DNA of 64,000 nucleotides from an uncultured Chlorobiaceae bacterium (GTDB lineage: Bacteria; Bacteroidota; Chlorobiia; Chlorobiales; Chlorobiaceae), in contig CAIMCD010000019.1 of NCBI GenBank assembly GCA_903839405.1, positions 1 to 64,000 of the forward strand. The letters run 5' to 3'. Under the pieces are notes generated by a model, which was not told the DNA's origin, made no database searches, and saw only the letters and a list, made by a program, of their open reading frames with translations. Shown piece after piece: positions 18,455-27,929 of this stretch. Position numbers and translations under genes: made by a program. How positions within the stretch are numbered: the first letter of the stretch is position 1; each line of letters opens with the position of its first letter.

Positions 18455-18519
18455 AAGGTCGAGTAGTATCGCTCAGGAACCAGATAGAGGAACTTTTAAT
18501 TACTAAACCGGAAATAATC

Positions 18520-20352
18520 GTGAGTATTTTAGCAAATAAGGAGACACGAGCGGTCATCATTGGCGGTATTGCCGGATTGAACGCTGCAAAGCGAATGGCC
18601 CAGTTTGACTTTCTGATCAACCGCCCCCTGACGGTACAGGCGTTTGTCTACCCCCCAGAGGAAGGTCAACACAAAGAGATCTACCGGGGTGGAGAGCTCA
18701 ATAACGTTACGGTTTACTCAACGCTTGCACAAGCGCTTGCAGAGAACCCGCAAATCAACACCGTACTGATCTATATCGGTGCCGCGCGGGCTTACCAGTC
18801 GGCCAAGGAGGCTCTTGAGTCCAAAGAGATCAAACTGGTTTCCATGATTACCGAAGGGGTTCCTGAAAAGGATGCCAAACGCCTTCGCAAGCTTGCTTTG
18901 GAGAAGAACAAGATTTTCAACGGTCCCTCCTCGATCGGCATTATGTCGGCGGGTGAGTGTCGGCTCGGCGTTATCGGCGGCGAGTACAAAAACCTGAAAC
19001 TCTGTAATCTCTATCGTCCAGGCTCGTTTGGCGTTATTACCAAATCGGGTGGCCTTTCCAACGAAGCGATGTGGCTTTGTGCCCAGAACGGCAACGGTAT
19101 TACCTCGGCCGTAGCCATTGGTGGCGACTCCTACCCAGGAACAGACTTTGTCACCTATCTTGAAATGTTTGAAAACGATCCTGAAACCAAGGCGGTCGTT
19201 ATTGTCGGTGAAGTTGGCGGAACCCTTGAAGAGGAGGCTGCTGAGTGGTTTGGCAAGGAAATACGCCGAATCAAGCTTATCGCGGCAATCGGTGGAACCT
19301 GCCAGGAGGTGCTGCCACAGGGTATGAAGTTTGGCCATGCCGGAGCCAAGGAGGGTAAAAAAGGACTTGGCTCTGCCCGTTCGAAAATGAACGCGCTGCG
19401 TGAAGCCGGTGCTCTCGTGCCGGACACCTTCGGCGGCCTGAGCAAGGCCATCAAGCAGGTCTATCAGGAGCTGCTTGCCACCGGTGTTATTCAGCCTGAG
19501 CCGGAACTCGACGACAAACTGCTGCCAGCACTGCCTCCAAGTGTTCAGGAGGTTATGAAGCAGGGTGATGTTATTGTAGAACCACTCATCCGTACCACCA
19601 TCTCCGATGACCGCGGCGAAGAGCCTCGTTATGTCGGCTATGCGGCTTCGGAACTCTGCGAGAAGGGTTACGGTATTGAGGATGTGGTTGGTCTTCTCTG
19701 GAACAAAAAACTTCCTACCAAAGAGGAGTCGGAGATCATCAAGCGCATTATCATGATCTCGGCCGATCACGGTCCAGCCGTTTCCGGAGCATTCGGCTCC
19801 ATTATTGCGGCCTGTGCAGGCATCGACCTTCCGCAGGCGGTCTCGGCCGGCATGACCATGATCGGACCACGATTTGGCGGTGCGGTGACCAATGCCGGTA
19901 AATATTTCAAGTACGGCGTCAAGGAGTATCCGAACGACATTCCTGGATTTTTGAACTGGATGAAGCAGAATGTCGGCCCGGTTCCCGGTATCGGCCACAG
20001 GGTCAAGAGCCTCAAAAATCCTGACAAGCGGGTCAAGTATCTGGTTGAGTATGTCAAAAACCAGACAACCCTGCATACCCCTTGCCTTGACTATGCGCTT
20101 GAGGTTGAAAAGATCACCACCTCCAAAAAGGATAACCTTATCCTGAACGTTGATGGTACGATCGGCTGTATTCTTGTCGACCTTGATTTCCCGGAATACT
20201 CACTCAACGGCTTCTTCGTTCTGGCCCGTACGATTGGTATGATTGGTCACTGGATCGATCAGAACAATCAGAATTCACGTCTCATCAGGCTCTACGACTA
20301 CCTGATCAACTATGCCGTGAAGGAAGAGCGCCCGGTACCGGAAAAGAAGTAG
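18520..20352 (+). CDS. aclA: ATP-citrate lyase, large (alpha) subunit
   Basis: A 610-residue protein. The N-terminal part is CoA-binding and ligase-like, with the phosphohistidine motif FGHAGA (His273); the C-terminal part resembles citrate synthase and performs the citryl-CoA lyase step (SADHGPAVSGAF, GPRFGGAVTNAG, GIGHRVKS). It starts at GTG 18520. It forms the lyase with AclB. A strong rho-independent terminator at 20381-20418 ends the aclBA unit. Confidence 0.95.
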   Translation: MSILANKETRAVIIGGIAGLNAAKRMAQFDFLINRPLTVQAFVYPPEEGQHKEIYRGGELNNVTVYSTLAQALAENPQINTVLIYIGAARAYQSAKEALESKEIKLVSMITEGVPEKDAKRLRKLALEKNKIFNGPSSIGIMSAGECRLGVIGGEYKNLKLCNLYRPGSFGVITKSGGLSNEAMWLCAQNGNGITSAVAIGGDSYPGTDFVTYLEMFENDPETKAVVIVGEVGGTLEEEAAEWFGKEIRRIKLIAAIGGTCQEVLPQGMKFGHAGAKEGKKGLGSARSKMNALREAGALVPDTFGGLSKAIKQVYQELLATGVIQPEPELDDKLLPALPPSVQEVMKQGDVIVEPLIRTTISDDRGEEPRYVGYAASELCEKGYGIEDVVGLLWNKKLPTKEESEIIKRIIMISADHGPAVSGAFGSIIAACAGIDLPQAVSAGMTMIGPRFGGAVTNAGKYFKYGVKEYPNDIPGFLNWMKQNVGPVPGIGHRVKSLKNPDKRVKYLVEYVKNQTTLHTPCLDYALEVEKITTSKKDNLILNVDGTIGCILVDLDFPEYSLNGFFVLARTIGMIGHWIDQNNQNSRLIRLYDYLINYAVKEERPVPEKK

Positions 20353-20380
20353 GTGGTTATCCATTTTCATACTTAATCGA

Positions 20381-20418
20381 AAAGGCGGGAAGCTCCAAAA
20401 GCTCTCCCGCCTTTTTTG
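20381..20418 (+). terminator. Rho-independent terminator after aclA
   Basis: AAAGGCGGGA-AGCT pairs with AGCT-CTCCCGCCTTTT around a short A-rich loop and is followed by a T-run. It lies 28 nt after the aclA stop. Confidence 0.85.
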
Positions 20419-20460
20419 TTTCATGTTTCTACCGGTTATTTTGCCAAGGAAAGAGTGTGT

Positions 20461-20516
20461 AGCCAGCGAGAAAAGAGATACCTCCGTTCGTCGCGATGAG
20501 AGACATTGCAAACGAA
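20461..20516. repeat. Degenerate dispersed repeat (CTTCGTCG-type)
   Basis: GAGATACCTCCGTTCGTCGCGATGA resembles AGATTCCTCCTTTCGTCGGGATGACA at 48261-48286. I recall elements of this type as scattered intergenic repeats in many bacteria. Confidence 0.4.
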
Positions 20517-20580
20517 AGGATCGGGACGATAATGGAGATGGTTAGAAGAGTGAGGGGCATCAGTTTCCTGCTTTAGCATC

Positions 20581-22095
20581 ATGTCAACGAGTCAAAATCC
20601 AATGAGTGAATTTTTAACGAATTTTCTTTCGAGTCCTGAAGGCAAAACACTTGAATTCCGGCTGGATAGCTCCTCGCCTGAAGGAGTGATGAAAACGCTT
20701 GTGGCCTTTGCCAACAGCGCTGGAGGGCGCTTGATCATCGGCGTAGGCGACAACCGCCGGATTCTGGGTTTGCCGGATCCGCTTGATGAAGCTGATCGGA
20801 TCCGCTCCCTGGTAGCTGAATCTATTGCACCCCGTTTGTTGCCTCATATTGAGTTGGCCACAATTGACGACAAAACCATTCTCATCATTGAAATCTATGT
20901 CAGTGCACTCGCTCCTCACTGGTTGAAAACCGCAGGTCATGATCACGGCGTTTTTGTTCGGATTGGATCGCTCAATGTTCCTGCCGATGTGGCAATGATT
21001 GCTGAACTGGAAAGGAGAGCTGAGGATATCTCGTTTGATGAGTTACCGATGGCGGAACTGAGCCGGGATGATCTTGATACCACAGCCATGCAGCACCATT
21101 TTGGGAGCGATTGGAGGGATGGTGAAGAGATGCTGATTGCGACTAGACTCCTTACCCTCTCCCGAGGGAAGCTGGTGCCGACGAGAGGCGCCATACTGCT
21201 TTTCGGAAAAGAGCGTGCGCTGCATTTCCCGGATGCCTGGGTGCAATGCAATCGTTTCACGGGTTGTGACCGCTCGGTTACTTTCGATCATATCGACTTG
21301 CACGACCATCTGCCCGAGATGGTTGAGAGCGCCATGCTCTTTTTGAAAAAACATGCCTTGCAGGGAGTTGAGGCCGCAGAAATCCGCCGAAAAGAGCTCC
21401 GGCGTTTTCCATTTACTATTCTAAGGGAAGCCCTCATCAATGCGCTGCTGCATACCGATTACTCCCGCCGCGCTGCACCGATCCGTCTTTCGTTTTTTGA
21501 TGATCGCATCGAGATTGAAAACCCCGCTCTTCTGCTTCCAGGCATGAGTTGTGAGAGCATGAAGCATGGCACAACGAGAATCCGCAATCAGGTCATTGCT
21601 CGCCTGTTCAGGAAGCTGAACATCACTGCAGAGTGGGGAAGTGGCATACCATTCATCTTCAGAGAAGCAGAGTCGCTCGGATTGCCACGGCCTCAGGTCA
21701 TGGAAACCGGTATGCAGATACGGGTTGTTATCTCTTTAGCCGCTCCTCTACGCCCCGAAAAAGCACAAGTTAAGGCACAAGATGGAGATCAAAAAAGAGC
21801 ACAAGTTGACTCTGCTTCAAAGGCACAAGATGAGGCACAGGTTGAAGTACAAGTTAATCGCCATATTCTTGAATCATGCAGAGATAGGCCACTCTCATCC
21901 GCTGAAATAGCCACAGCTCTTGGCCATAAACAGTTGAGCGGAAATCTCCGCAAAGCACTCCCTCGCCTGAGGGAGAGTGGTTGGCTGGAGTACACCATTC
22001 CTGATAAACCCAAAAGCCGGTTGCAAAAATATCGCCTGAGCGCCAAAAGCCGGGCATGGTTAGGCAAGCAGCAGCAGGAGAAGAGGACGCTCTGA
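20581..22095 (+). CDS. AlbA_2/Schlafen-domain ATP-binding transcriptional regulator-like protein
   Basis: A 504-residue protein. Residues about 15-135 form the AlbA_2 (divergent AAA_4, Schlafen-like) domain (LEFRLDSS, VAFANSAGGRLIIGVGD). The middle contains a GHKL-like ATPase region (REALINALLHTDYS). A low-complexity linker near 393-430 repeats AQV/AQD units. The C-terminus (about 435-500) is a winged-helix region. This architecture is often labelled RecG-related or transcriptional regulator; some relatives sit in defence islands, but no partner is evident here. No clear ribosome-binding site precedes the ATG. Confidence 0.75.
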   Translation: MSTSQNPMSEFLTNFLSSPEGKTLEFRLDSSSPEGVMKTLVAFANSAGGRLIIGVGDNRRILGLPDPLDEADRIRSLVAESIAPRLLPHIELATIDDKTILIIEIYVSALAPHWLKTAGHDHGVFVRIGSLNVPADVAMIAELERRAEDISFDELPMAELSRDDLDTTAMQHHFGSDWRDGEEMLIATRLLTLSRGKLVPTRGAILLFGKERALHFPDAWVQCNRFTGCDRSVTFDHIDLHDHLPEMVESAMLFLKKHALQGVEAAEIRRKELRRFPFTILREALINALLHTDYSRRAAPIRLSFFDDRIEIENPALLLPGMSCESMKHGTTRIRNQVIARLFRKLNITAEWGSGIPFIFREAESLGLPRPQVMETGMQIRVVISLAAPLRPEKAQVKAQDGDQKRAQVDSASKAQDEAQVEVQVNRHILESCRDRPLSSAEIATALGHKQLSGNLRKALPRLRESGWLEYTIPDKPKSRLQKYRLSAKSRAWLGKQQQEKRTL

Positions 22096-22245
22096 AAGAG
22101 GGTTCAAAAGGTGGCTCAGGAATCATAGGCAGCTTCCTGACGTTATCATTCATATCATTACTTCAAAATCACGCGCAGGAAGAGAAGAAAAATGGCGTCA
22201 AAGAGAGGAGTGGTCTTATGATAACAAATGCTAACAGTGTGCACG

Positions 22246-23082
22246 ATGAACAAATCTTTCAGTTGGCGGGTATTGACAAGCTTCGGGCTTTTCCTCTCGT
22301 TTTTCATGCTTCTTATCTCCGGAGTGATCCTCTATATTTTTCCTGGCGGCAGAGGCTCCGCTTTTGTCTGGTTGATATGGGGGCTTACAAAACCAGCCTG
22401 GCAAAACCAGCATATTATTTTCGGATTTGCCTTTTCCGTGCTCTCAATTTGCCATCTCTTTTTCATTAACTGGAAAGCCTTTTTCTCCTACCTTAAAAGC
22501 AAGACAAAAGAGGGGATTCAGAGTCCGAGAGAGTTACTTGTGATCGTCATCCTCTCCCTCTTGTTTGGTTTTGGCACCTATTACAAAATCCAGCCCTTTT
22601 CCGGGATTCTGGAGTTTGGCAAAAGCATTTCCAAATCTATTGAAGGCAATGGCAATAGTAAAGAGACCCCTGCCCGTCGCACGGAAAGCATGAACCTTAT
22701 TGAACTCTCCCGCCAACCCGCTCTTGCCAGCGATCCTGAAGCCTTGGAAGCAAGGCTGGCCGAGGCTGGTATCACGGTGGATTCATCCGAGCAAACTCTT
22801 GCCGAAATAGCTGCGCAGAATGGCGTGACGACAGCGCAACTCTATGAAATGATGACGCATACAGAGGGGTATAGAGCTGGACGGCATCATGGTCACGGTC
22901 ACGACACGCCGCAGCAACTTGCATTCCGGGAGGAGGGTACTGAATCAGGAAGAGAAATGCAACCACGCACCATTGCTGAAAATAACTCTACGCCCATGAG
23001 CGATACACCGGCACCTGATGACGAGCTGCATCGCCGTACCAATGCACGTTGCTCATCATGCCACCAGAGCAGCCGATGGTAA
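22246..23082 (+). CDS. DUF4405 membrane protein with C-terminal CxxCH
   Basis: About 278 residues: three hydrophobic spans with His residues (NQHIIFGF, SICHLFFINW), then a soluble domain similar to the C-terminal domain of the protein at 9874-10404. A His-rich stretch (GRHHGHGHD) and a terminal heme-c motif (CSSCH) follow close to the stop. One heme c on a periplasmic tail of a b-type membrane protein would make a small quinol-linked electron carrier; this is inference. The start is uncertain: ATG 22246 gives a proper N-terminus, while the best ribosome-binding site (GAGAGGAG near 22203) serves ATG 22218 in another frame, so a frameshift cannot be excluded. Confidence 0.65.
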   Translation: MNKSFSWRVLTSFGLFLSFFMLLISGVILYIFPGGRGSAFVWLIWGLTKPAWQNQHIIFGFAFSVLSICHLFFINWKAFFSYLKSKTKEGIQSPRELLVIVILSLLFGFGTYYKIQPFSGILEFGKSISKSIEGNGNSKETPARRTESMNLIELSRQPALASDPEALEARLAEAGITVDSSEQTLAEIAAQNGVTTAQLYEMMTHTEGYRAGRHHGHGHDTPQQLAFREEGTESGREMQPRTIAENNSTPMSDTPAPDDELHRRTNARCSSCHQSSRW

Positions 23083-23202
23083 GCATAAGACAGACGTATT
23101 GCGAATCCGTTCTGCTGAATTGGAGAAAAATAAAAGTAATTACTATATTTAAAGGTAGAGGGTAGCGGCAGGATTAAACATCACTTGAGGAGGTTGACTG
23201 CT

Positions 23203-23640
23203 ATGAAAAAGAATACAGGTCTCTGGATTGATCACATGGAAGCCATTATTGTGTCAATAGAAAATGGTGAAAGCACAGTTCATCGGGTTGATTCTGGCGC
23301 TGAAAGCCATTTCAAGCCATCGGGCGGCTGGAAGTCAGGAGGCACAAACGTTGCTCAGGCAGTATCAAATGAACATACCTCCGAGGAAAGTCGTAAACAT
23401 CAGTATCATGCTTTTTTTCTGAAAGTGATTGATTTGCTTGAAGATTCATCGAAGATTGCGATTTTCGGTCCCGGAGAGGCAAAAGTTGAACTCAACAACG
23501 AAATCGAAAAACACAAAGAGCTTCATAAGAAAGTAACAGTGGTTGAGCCGTGTGAACGGATAACGGAAAACCAGTTGATTACCAAGGTGAAAACGTTCTT
23601 TTCTGTTGATATTCCAAGACAAATTCACAAGGAACCCTGA
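23203..23640 (+). CDS. Conserved small protein, possibly release-factor-like (baeRF)
   Basis: A 145-residue soluble protein. The opening GLWIDHMEAIIVSIENGES and the C-terminal KIAIFGPGEAKVELNN recall small proteins annotated as translational-machinery-associated or archaeo-eukaryotic release-factor-like. That link is from memory of the pattern and is weak. ATG at 23203 follows a strong GAGGAGG site by 7 nt. It stands alone between the DUF4405 gene and an inverted-repeat element. No catalytic motif is apparent. Confidence 0.5.
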   Translation: MKKNTGLWIDHMEAIIVSIENGESTVHRVDSGAESHFKPSGGWKSGGTNVAQAVSNEHTSEESRKHQYHAFFLKVIDLLEDSSKIAIFGPGEAKVELNNEIEKHKELHKKVTVVEPCERITENQLITKVKTFFSVDIPRQIHKEP

Positions 23641-23684
23641 TGTATCGTCGGAATGATACCAGCAAATCAATTGCTGGTAAGTTT

Positions 23685-23793
23685 TATAACTTTACATAAT
23701 ATATATTATACAACAAATCAATACACAAAAAAAAACCGTTACTTTTGTTCTGTGAATAGCTTGGGCTTATAATATATATTATGTAAAGTTATA
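23685..23793. repeat. 26-bp perfect inverted repeat, 57-bp spacer
   Basis: The arms are at 23685-23710 and 23768-23793; both are A+T-rich, contain ACTTTACATAAT/ATTATGTAAAGT, and match without mismatch. The spacer has an A-run and no coding potential. It precedes the transposase fragment at 23816. It could be a MITE-like element, an operator or a cruciform. No convincing target-site duplication is seen. Confidence 0.75.
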
Positions 23794-23815
23794 GAATTAA
23801 GGAGTTAGAGTTGCT

Positions 23816-23998
23816 GTGCCACTATTTGGCAGCATCTCTCCTGAAATTGTGCGTCGTGCACGTGGCTTGAATTTGGTGATGGCAGCAATTGCGCTCTCGA
23901 ATACGGTGTGTCTGGATCGTGTCATCAAAGCAGGGAAAGAACGTGGTCCTCAGGTGTCTGTTCTGCAAGCGTATACCCGGATACTGCACGCTGATTGA
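23816..23998 (+). pseudogene. Tn3-family transposase fragment (C-terminal region)
   Basis: The reading frame contains RRARGLNLVMAAIALSNTVCLDRVIKAGKERG, the pattern found near the C-terminus of Tn3-family TnpA (typically [23 protein letters not shown]). Only about 60 codons remain and the end is divergent, so it is inactive. AAGGAG lies just upstream of the GTG at 23816. A second, distinct TnpA fragment lies at 29250-29580. Confidence 0.65.
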
Positions 23999-24095
23999 CA
24001 CCCTTGGCGTGCTGTTTTTTCCGTTTCGTGAGCAGACCCCTTCAAGGATAATCTGGTTTTCTTTTTTCGTCAACTTGACAGTACCAGGCGGATAA

Positions 24096-24680
24096 CTATG
24101 AAACAGCTATTAAATTGCGTTTTTTGTATGCCATGCCAGCCATACCAAGCACTCCAATACCCATAAGTATGTAGGTGGATGGTTCCGGAGTGGGAGCTTC
24201 GAGAATCGAGAAGTTGTCAAGGCTGATATAGTATGGATCATTGCGGAAGCTGACCGCAAAGGTATCCGTTCCGGTCGCTGTGGCGGTGAATGTGTATTGC
24301 GTATACGGCTGGTCTGGCACCGGGTTCATGGTAATTGGGGTGTCGCCATTGAACGAAAAGCTCACGTCGCTTGGTGAACTGCCATTGCCAGCTACCCATC
24401 CGCTAATAATCAGTGTTTGGCCTGGAGTATCGGAGAACGTCTGGCTTATAATACCATCAGAGCCGACAGGTCCCGCCCAAAGTAAAAACGAGCCATCTTG
24501 CGCTGCTCCATTTATCACACCCGTAGCTCCAGTGTTTCCAGAAAAATCCCACCCGCTCAGGTTTCCTGTCTCGAAACTGCCATTTGTCAATAAATTCGTC
24601 GAAGCACGAGCCGCAGAATTACCAGCTAATGCAGAACCTAAAACAAAACAGGATAATACTACAGTTTTACGCATTTTCAT
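24096..24680 (-). CDS. PEP-CTERM-type secreted protein, copy 1
   Basis: A 194-residue protein with a signal peptide (residues 1 to about 27), a carbohydrate-binding-like beta-sandwich region (LLTNGSFETGNLSGWDFSGN) and a C-terminal sorting tag: PEPSTY, a hydrophobic helix, then KKR. This is the PEP-CTERM form recognised by exosortases. It is highly similar throughout to the protein at 29821-30408 and identical over the last 33 residues. The DNA homology extends past the stop to about 24079. Surface or matrix location is expected; the exact role is unknown. Confidence 0.82.
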   Translation of the reverse strand: MKMRKTVVLSCFVLGSALAGNSAARASTNLLTNGSFETGNLSGWDFSGNTGATGVINGAAQDGSFLLWAGPVGSDGIISQTFSDTPGQTLIISGWVAGNGSSPSDVSFSFNGDTPITMNPVPDQPYTQYTFTATATGTDTFAVSFRNDPYYISLDNFSILEAPTPEPSTYILMGIGVLGMAGMAYKKRNLIAVS

Positions 24681-24710
24681 TATTGTAATTTCCGTTTGTG
24701 ATTTGTTGTG

Positions 24711-25052
24711 ATGTGATGTATTGCCGTGCTTTCAGTAAAACGCACGATATATATAATTATATGACGAATACGATATGGATTTCGGTTCGTGGTGATGTGT
24801 TGTGGATAACTTTTCATATATGCGTTTCCTTTCGTCCATAAGCTGCAATCCAAACCGGTTGCTCTTGTCCTCATTCCACTCCCCTGCTATTCCCTGTAAG
24901 ACGTATTTTTTACTTTACAGAATACCAGAATCCACATCTGACGGCAATAGAACCCTTATTACGGTAGAAAATATACCGGTTCGACGGGATTTACTGTGCG
25001 GCAAAGAGTAGCGATCTTAACCTACTGTTTGACCAATCAAATGAGATGTTCT
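24711..25052. other. Intergenic region before the dehydratase cluster
   Basis: This A+T-rich stretch divides the leftward PEP-CTERM gene from the rightward activator/dehydratase operon and should hold both promoters. No ORF with family resemblance and no terminator was found. It includes an ATATATATAATTATAT run near 24746. Confidence 0.5.
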
Positions 25053-25922
25053 ATGAAAAAACATGAAATCCTGGCCGACGAGAAGATTTCCGATCTGCGG
25101 CACACAACGGTGATCGGTATCGACATCGGTTCACGTCAGGCCAAGGCGATTCTGGTGCAGGGCGATGAAATCTATACAGCAATCACAGCAAGCGGCGTCG
25201 ATTCACAGGAAACCGCTGAACGGCTGATCAGAAAAATCGGCCGCCAGACCGGAATCAAGCACAACGATATTGCCTATGTTGTGGGTACGGGTTACGGCCG
25301 TATTGCAATTGATTTTGAGGCTTTCCCGTCGGAGGTGGTGACCGAGATTTCGTGCCATGCGATGGGTGCGCATTTCCTTAATGCCGGCACCAAAACCATC
25401 ATCGATATTGGCGGACAGGATTCAAAAGCCATCAAGGTTGATCCTGACAACGGCCGGGTTGTTGAGTTTGTGATGAATGACAAGTGCGCCGCCGGTACCG
25501 GGCGCTTTTTGGAAAAGGTTGCCGAGCTGCTCGATTACAAGCTCGAAGAGCTGGGCGAAAAAGCGCTTCAGGCAGAGAAAAAACTGGAGGTCAGCAGCCA
25601 GTGCGTGGTCTTTGCCGAGTCCGAAATCATCTCGCTCAAAGCCAAAGGCGAGCGACGCGAAGATATCGCGGCGGCGATTCATTTTGCCTCTGCCCGGCGT
25701 GTCCGCAATCTGGTCAACCGTCTGGGACTGGAGCCTGAACTTGTTTTTTCAGGTGGAGTTTCCAACAATCCGGGCATGAAGCATGCGCTTGAAGAGCTGA
25801 TTGGTCACCCGATCAAGAGCACCAAGCTCGACATGGTTTACGCCGGAGCGCTCGGTGCAGCCGTGTTTGCCCAGCGTTATTATGATGCGCTGGAAATTGT
25901 TGCCGAAAAGGGGGTTGCATGA
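25053..25922 (+). CDS. BadF/HgdC-type ATPase (activator of 2-hydroxyacyl-CoA dehydratase)
   Basis: A 289-residue ASKHA-fold ATPase. Phosphate-binding motifs are GIDIGSRQAKA and DIGGQDSKAI; the two cysteines that bridge a [4Fe-4S] cluster in dimeric activators are present (NDKCAAGTGRF and SSQCVVFAESEIISL). Such proteins use ATP to push one low-potential electron into a dehydratase or double-cubane partner. ATG at 25053 is preferred to upstream in-frame starts. It overlaps the next gene by four bases (ATGA). Confidence 0.9.
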   Translation: MKKHEILADEKISDLRHTTVIGIDIGSRQAKAILVQGDEIYTAITASGVDSQETAERLIRKIGRQTGIKHNDIAYVVGTGYGRIAIDFEAFPSEVVTEISCHAMGAHFLNAGTKTIIDIGGQDSKAIKVDPDNGRVVEFVMNDKCAAGTGRFLEKVAELLDYKLEELGEKALQAEKKLEVSSQCVVFAESEIISLKAKGERREDIAAAIHFASARRVRNLVNRLGLEPELVFSGGVSNNPGMKHALEELIGHPIKSTKLDMVYAGALGAAVFAQRYYDALEIVAEKGVA

Positions 25923-27928
25923 ACGTCGCAGAACTCCTTGATCCAAGAGTTGTCGCTGAAATTGATTCCAGCAGCGTGCTTGGGGTCGATATCGGCTCGC
26001 GTAGTGCGAAGGCCGTGCTCTTGCATGGCGGTGAGCTTTTTGTTGCCCAGGTGCCGACCGGCGTCAACATGCAGGAGACGGCGGACGAATTGCTTGACGA
26101 ACTTCTTGATGTGGCCGGCCTCGAGCGCGAAGAGATCCGTTACATCGTTGGTACGGGTTACGGCCGCATTGCGCTGCAGTTTATCAAAATTCCAAGCGAA
26201 ATCGTGACCGAAATTTCCTGCCATGCCATGGGCGCGCACTACCTGAATGCTGATACCCGCACCATCATCGACATCGGCGGACAGGATTCAAAAGCAATCC
26301 AGGTGGATCCAAAAACCGGCAAGGTATCAAAGTTCATCATGAACGACAAGTGTGCTGCCGGAACCGGACGCTTTCTGGAAAAAGCCGCAAGCCTGCTCGA
26401 ATATACCATCAGCGAACTTGGCCCAGCCTCCCTTCTTGCCGACTCGCAACCGCAAATCAGCAGCCAGTGTGTGGTTTTTGCTGAATCTGAAATCATCTCG
26501 CTCCGTGCGCGAGGCGAAACCCGTGAAGCCATAGCGGCAGGATTACACTACGCCTCGGCGCGTCGCGTCAAAAATCTGGTCAGCAAAATTCCGCTTGAAG
26601 GTGATCTGGTCTTCACTGGCGGCGTTTCCAATAATGTCGGCATGAAAAAAGCCCTTGAAGATCTGATCGGCCTCCCAATCAAACCCTTCAAGCTCGATCC
26701 GGTCTATGCCGGTGCACTCGGTGCAGCGGTTTATGCCCAGCGTTTCTATATCGAAACGCGGGAACTGCCGGATGCAGATGCGGCCACCCTCAAGGCCGAT
26801 ATTCAGGAACTCCTGCAGCGCACCCGGGAGGCTGAACAATTGTTCATCGAACGCTCGGATCTCAAGAAAGTCGGCTATCTCTGCACCTACACGCCGGTTG
26901 AGCTGCTTGCCGCTTCGGGCGTGGCGCATACCCGCCTTTTGAAATGCGGAGAGCCGGAAGTTGTTTCCCGTGGGGAGCTGATCACCAAAAGCGTCTTCTG
27001 CGACTTTACCAAGAGTGTTCTGGGGCATTTTGCCGAAAAGGATCCACTGCATACTGGGCTCGACCAGGTGGTGACCTTCTACACCTGCGACTCCATGAAA
27101 GCCACGGCCGAGGCCGTCGATAACTTTTTCAAGCCCTCGTTAGGCTATGTTGTTCCGCACGATGGGAGCCGCGAAGCGGGACGCCGCTTCTTCCGCCAGG
27201 AGATTATCAATTTCCGCAAGGATCTGGCGAAGCTCACCTGTAAAGAGGTCAGCGATGATGAGTTGACGGAGCAGATTCAGCTCTACAACCGGACGCGGCG
27301 CCTGATTCGTGATATCTCAGCCCTACGCAAGCGTGACAATCCGCCGCTCAGTGGACGCGATTTCCTCGAAATCACCAAAGCCTTTTATTACCTGCAGCCG
27401 GAAGAGCAGATTGTGTTGCTCGAAGATGTTTATTTGCGGCTTTCAAGCGCACCGCAAACCGGCCCGGTCCCCTTGCGGCTCATGATGTCGGGCGGCATTG
27501 TGGCCGACAACGACCGGAGAATTTTGGATCTGATTGAAGAGAGTATCGGTGCGCGCATTGTTGTCGAAGACCACTGCTCCGGCCTCCGCCCCTTCTATCA
27601 CGATACGGATGAGCGTATTGATCCGTGGCAGGCACTTGCCAATGCCTATCTTGACCAGGCTCCCTGCGCCCGCCAAACACCGCTCCATAAGTTGCTCGAT
27701 TTTTCGGTTCAGCTTGCGACCGAATACCGGGTTCAAGGGGTGATCTACACCTACCTCAAGTTTTGCCCCTGCTTCGGCATGGCCAAAAACAGCTTTATTC
27801 GTCGGTTTCAGGAGCTGGATATTCCGGTGCTTGAGTTGGGCAGCGATTATTCCCGTGGCGATACCGGCCAAATTACAACCCGGCTGGAGGCTTTTTTAGA
27901 AGTTCTGAACGAAAAACAGGAGATTTGA
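25919..27928 (+). CDS. Fusion: HgdC-type activator + HgdB-like 2-hydroxyacyl-CoA dehydratase subunit
   Basis: A 669-residue two-part protein. Residues 1 to about 270 repeat the activator fold (GVDIGSRSAKA, DIGGQDSKAI, NDKCAAGTGRF, SSQCVVFAESEIISL), paralogous to the preceding gene. Residues about 315-669 match the 2-hydroxyglutaryl-CoA dehydratase D-component fold (YLCTYTPVELLAASG, MMSGGIVADND, EDHCSGLRPF, LKFCPCFGM), with Cys positions suited to iron-sulfur ligation. The next gene, 1 nt later, supplies the second dehydratase-type subunit. The substrate is unknown; low-potential reduction of an acyl-CoA or small molecule is possible. Confidence 0.88.
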   Translation: MNVAELLDPRVVAEIDSSSVLGVDIGSRSAKAVLLHGGELFVAQVPTGVNMQETADELLDELLDVAGLEREEIRYIVGTGYGRIALQFIKIPSEIVTEISCHAMGAHYLNADTRTIIDIGGQDSKAIQVDPKTGKVSKFIMNDKCAAGTGRFLEKAASLLEYTISELGPASLLADSQPQISSQCVVFAESEIISLRARGETREAIAAGLHYASARRVKNLVSKIPLEGDLVFTGGVSNNVGMKKALEDLIGLPIKPFKLDPVYAGALGAAVYAQRFYIETRELPDADAATLKADIQELLQRTREAEQLFIERSDLKKVGYLCTYTPVELLAASGVAHTRLLKCGEPEVVSRGELITKSVFCDFTKSVLGHFAEKDPLHTGLDQVVTFYTCDSMKATAEAVDNFFKPSLGYVVPHDGSREAGRRFFRQEIINFRKDLAKLTCKEVSDDELTEQIQLYNRTRRLIRDISALRKRDNPPLSGRDFLEITKAFYYLQPEEQIVLLEDVYLRLSSAPQTGPVPLRLMMSGGIVADNDRRILDLIEESIGARIVVEDHCSGLRPFYHDTDERIDPWQALANAYLDQAPCARQTPLHKLLDFSVQLATEYRVQGVIYTYLKFCPCFGMAKNSFIRRFQELDIPVLELGSDYSRGDTGQITTRLEAFLEVLNEKQEI

Positions 27929-27929
27929 G

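Noticed and set aside
18718..20076. 452-codon minus-strand frame opposite aclA
   Set aside because: It lies wholly within aclA on the other strand; its length reflects the GC codon bias of aclA and it has no family features.
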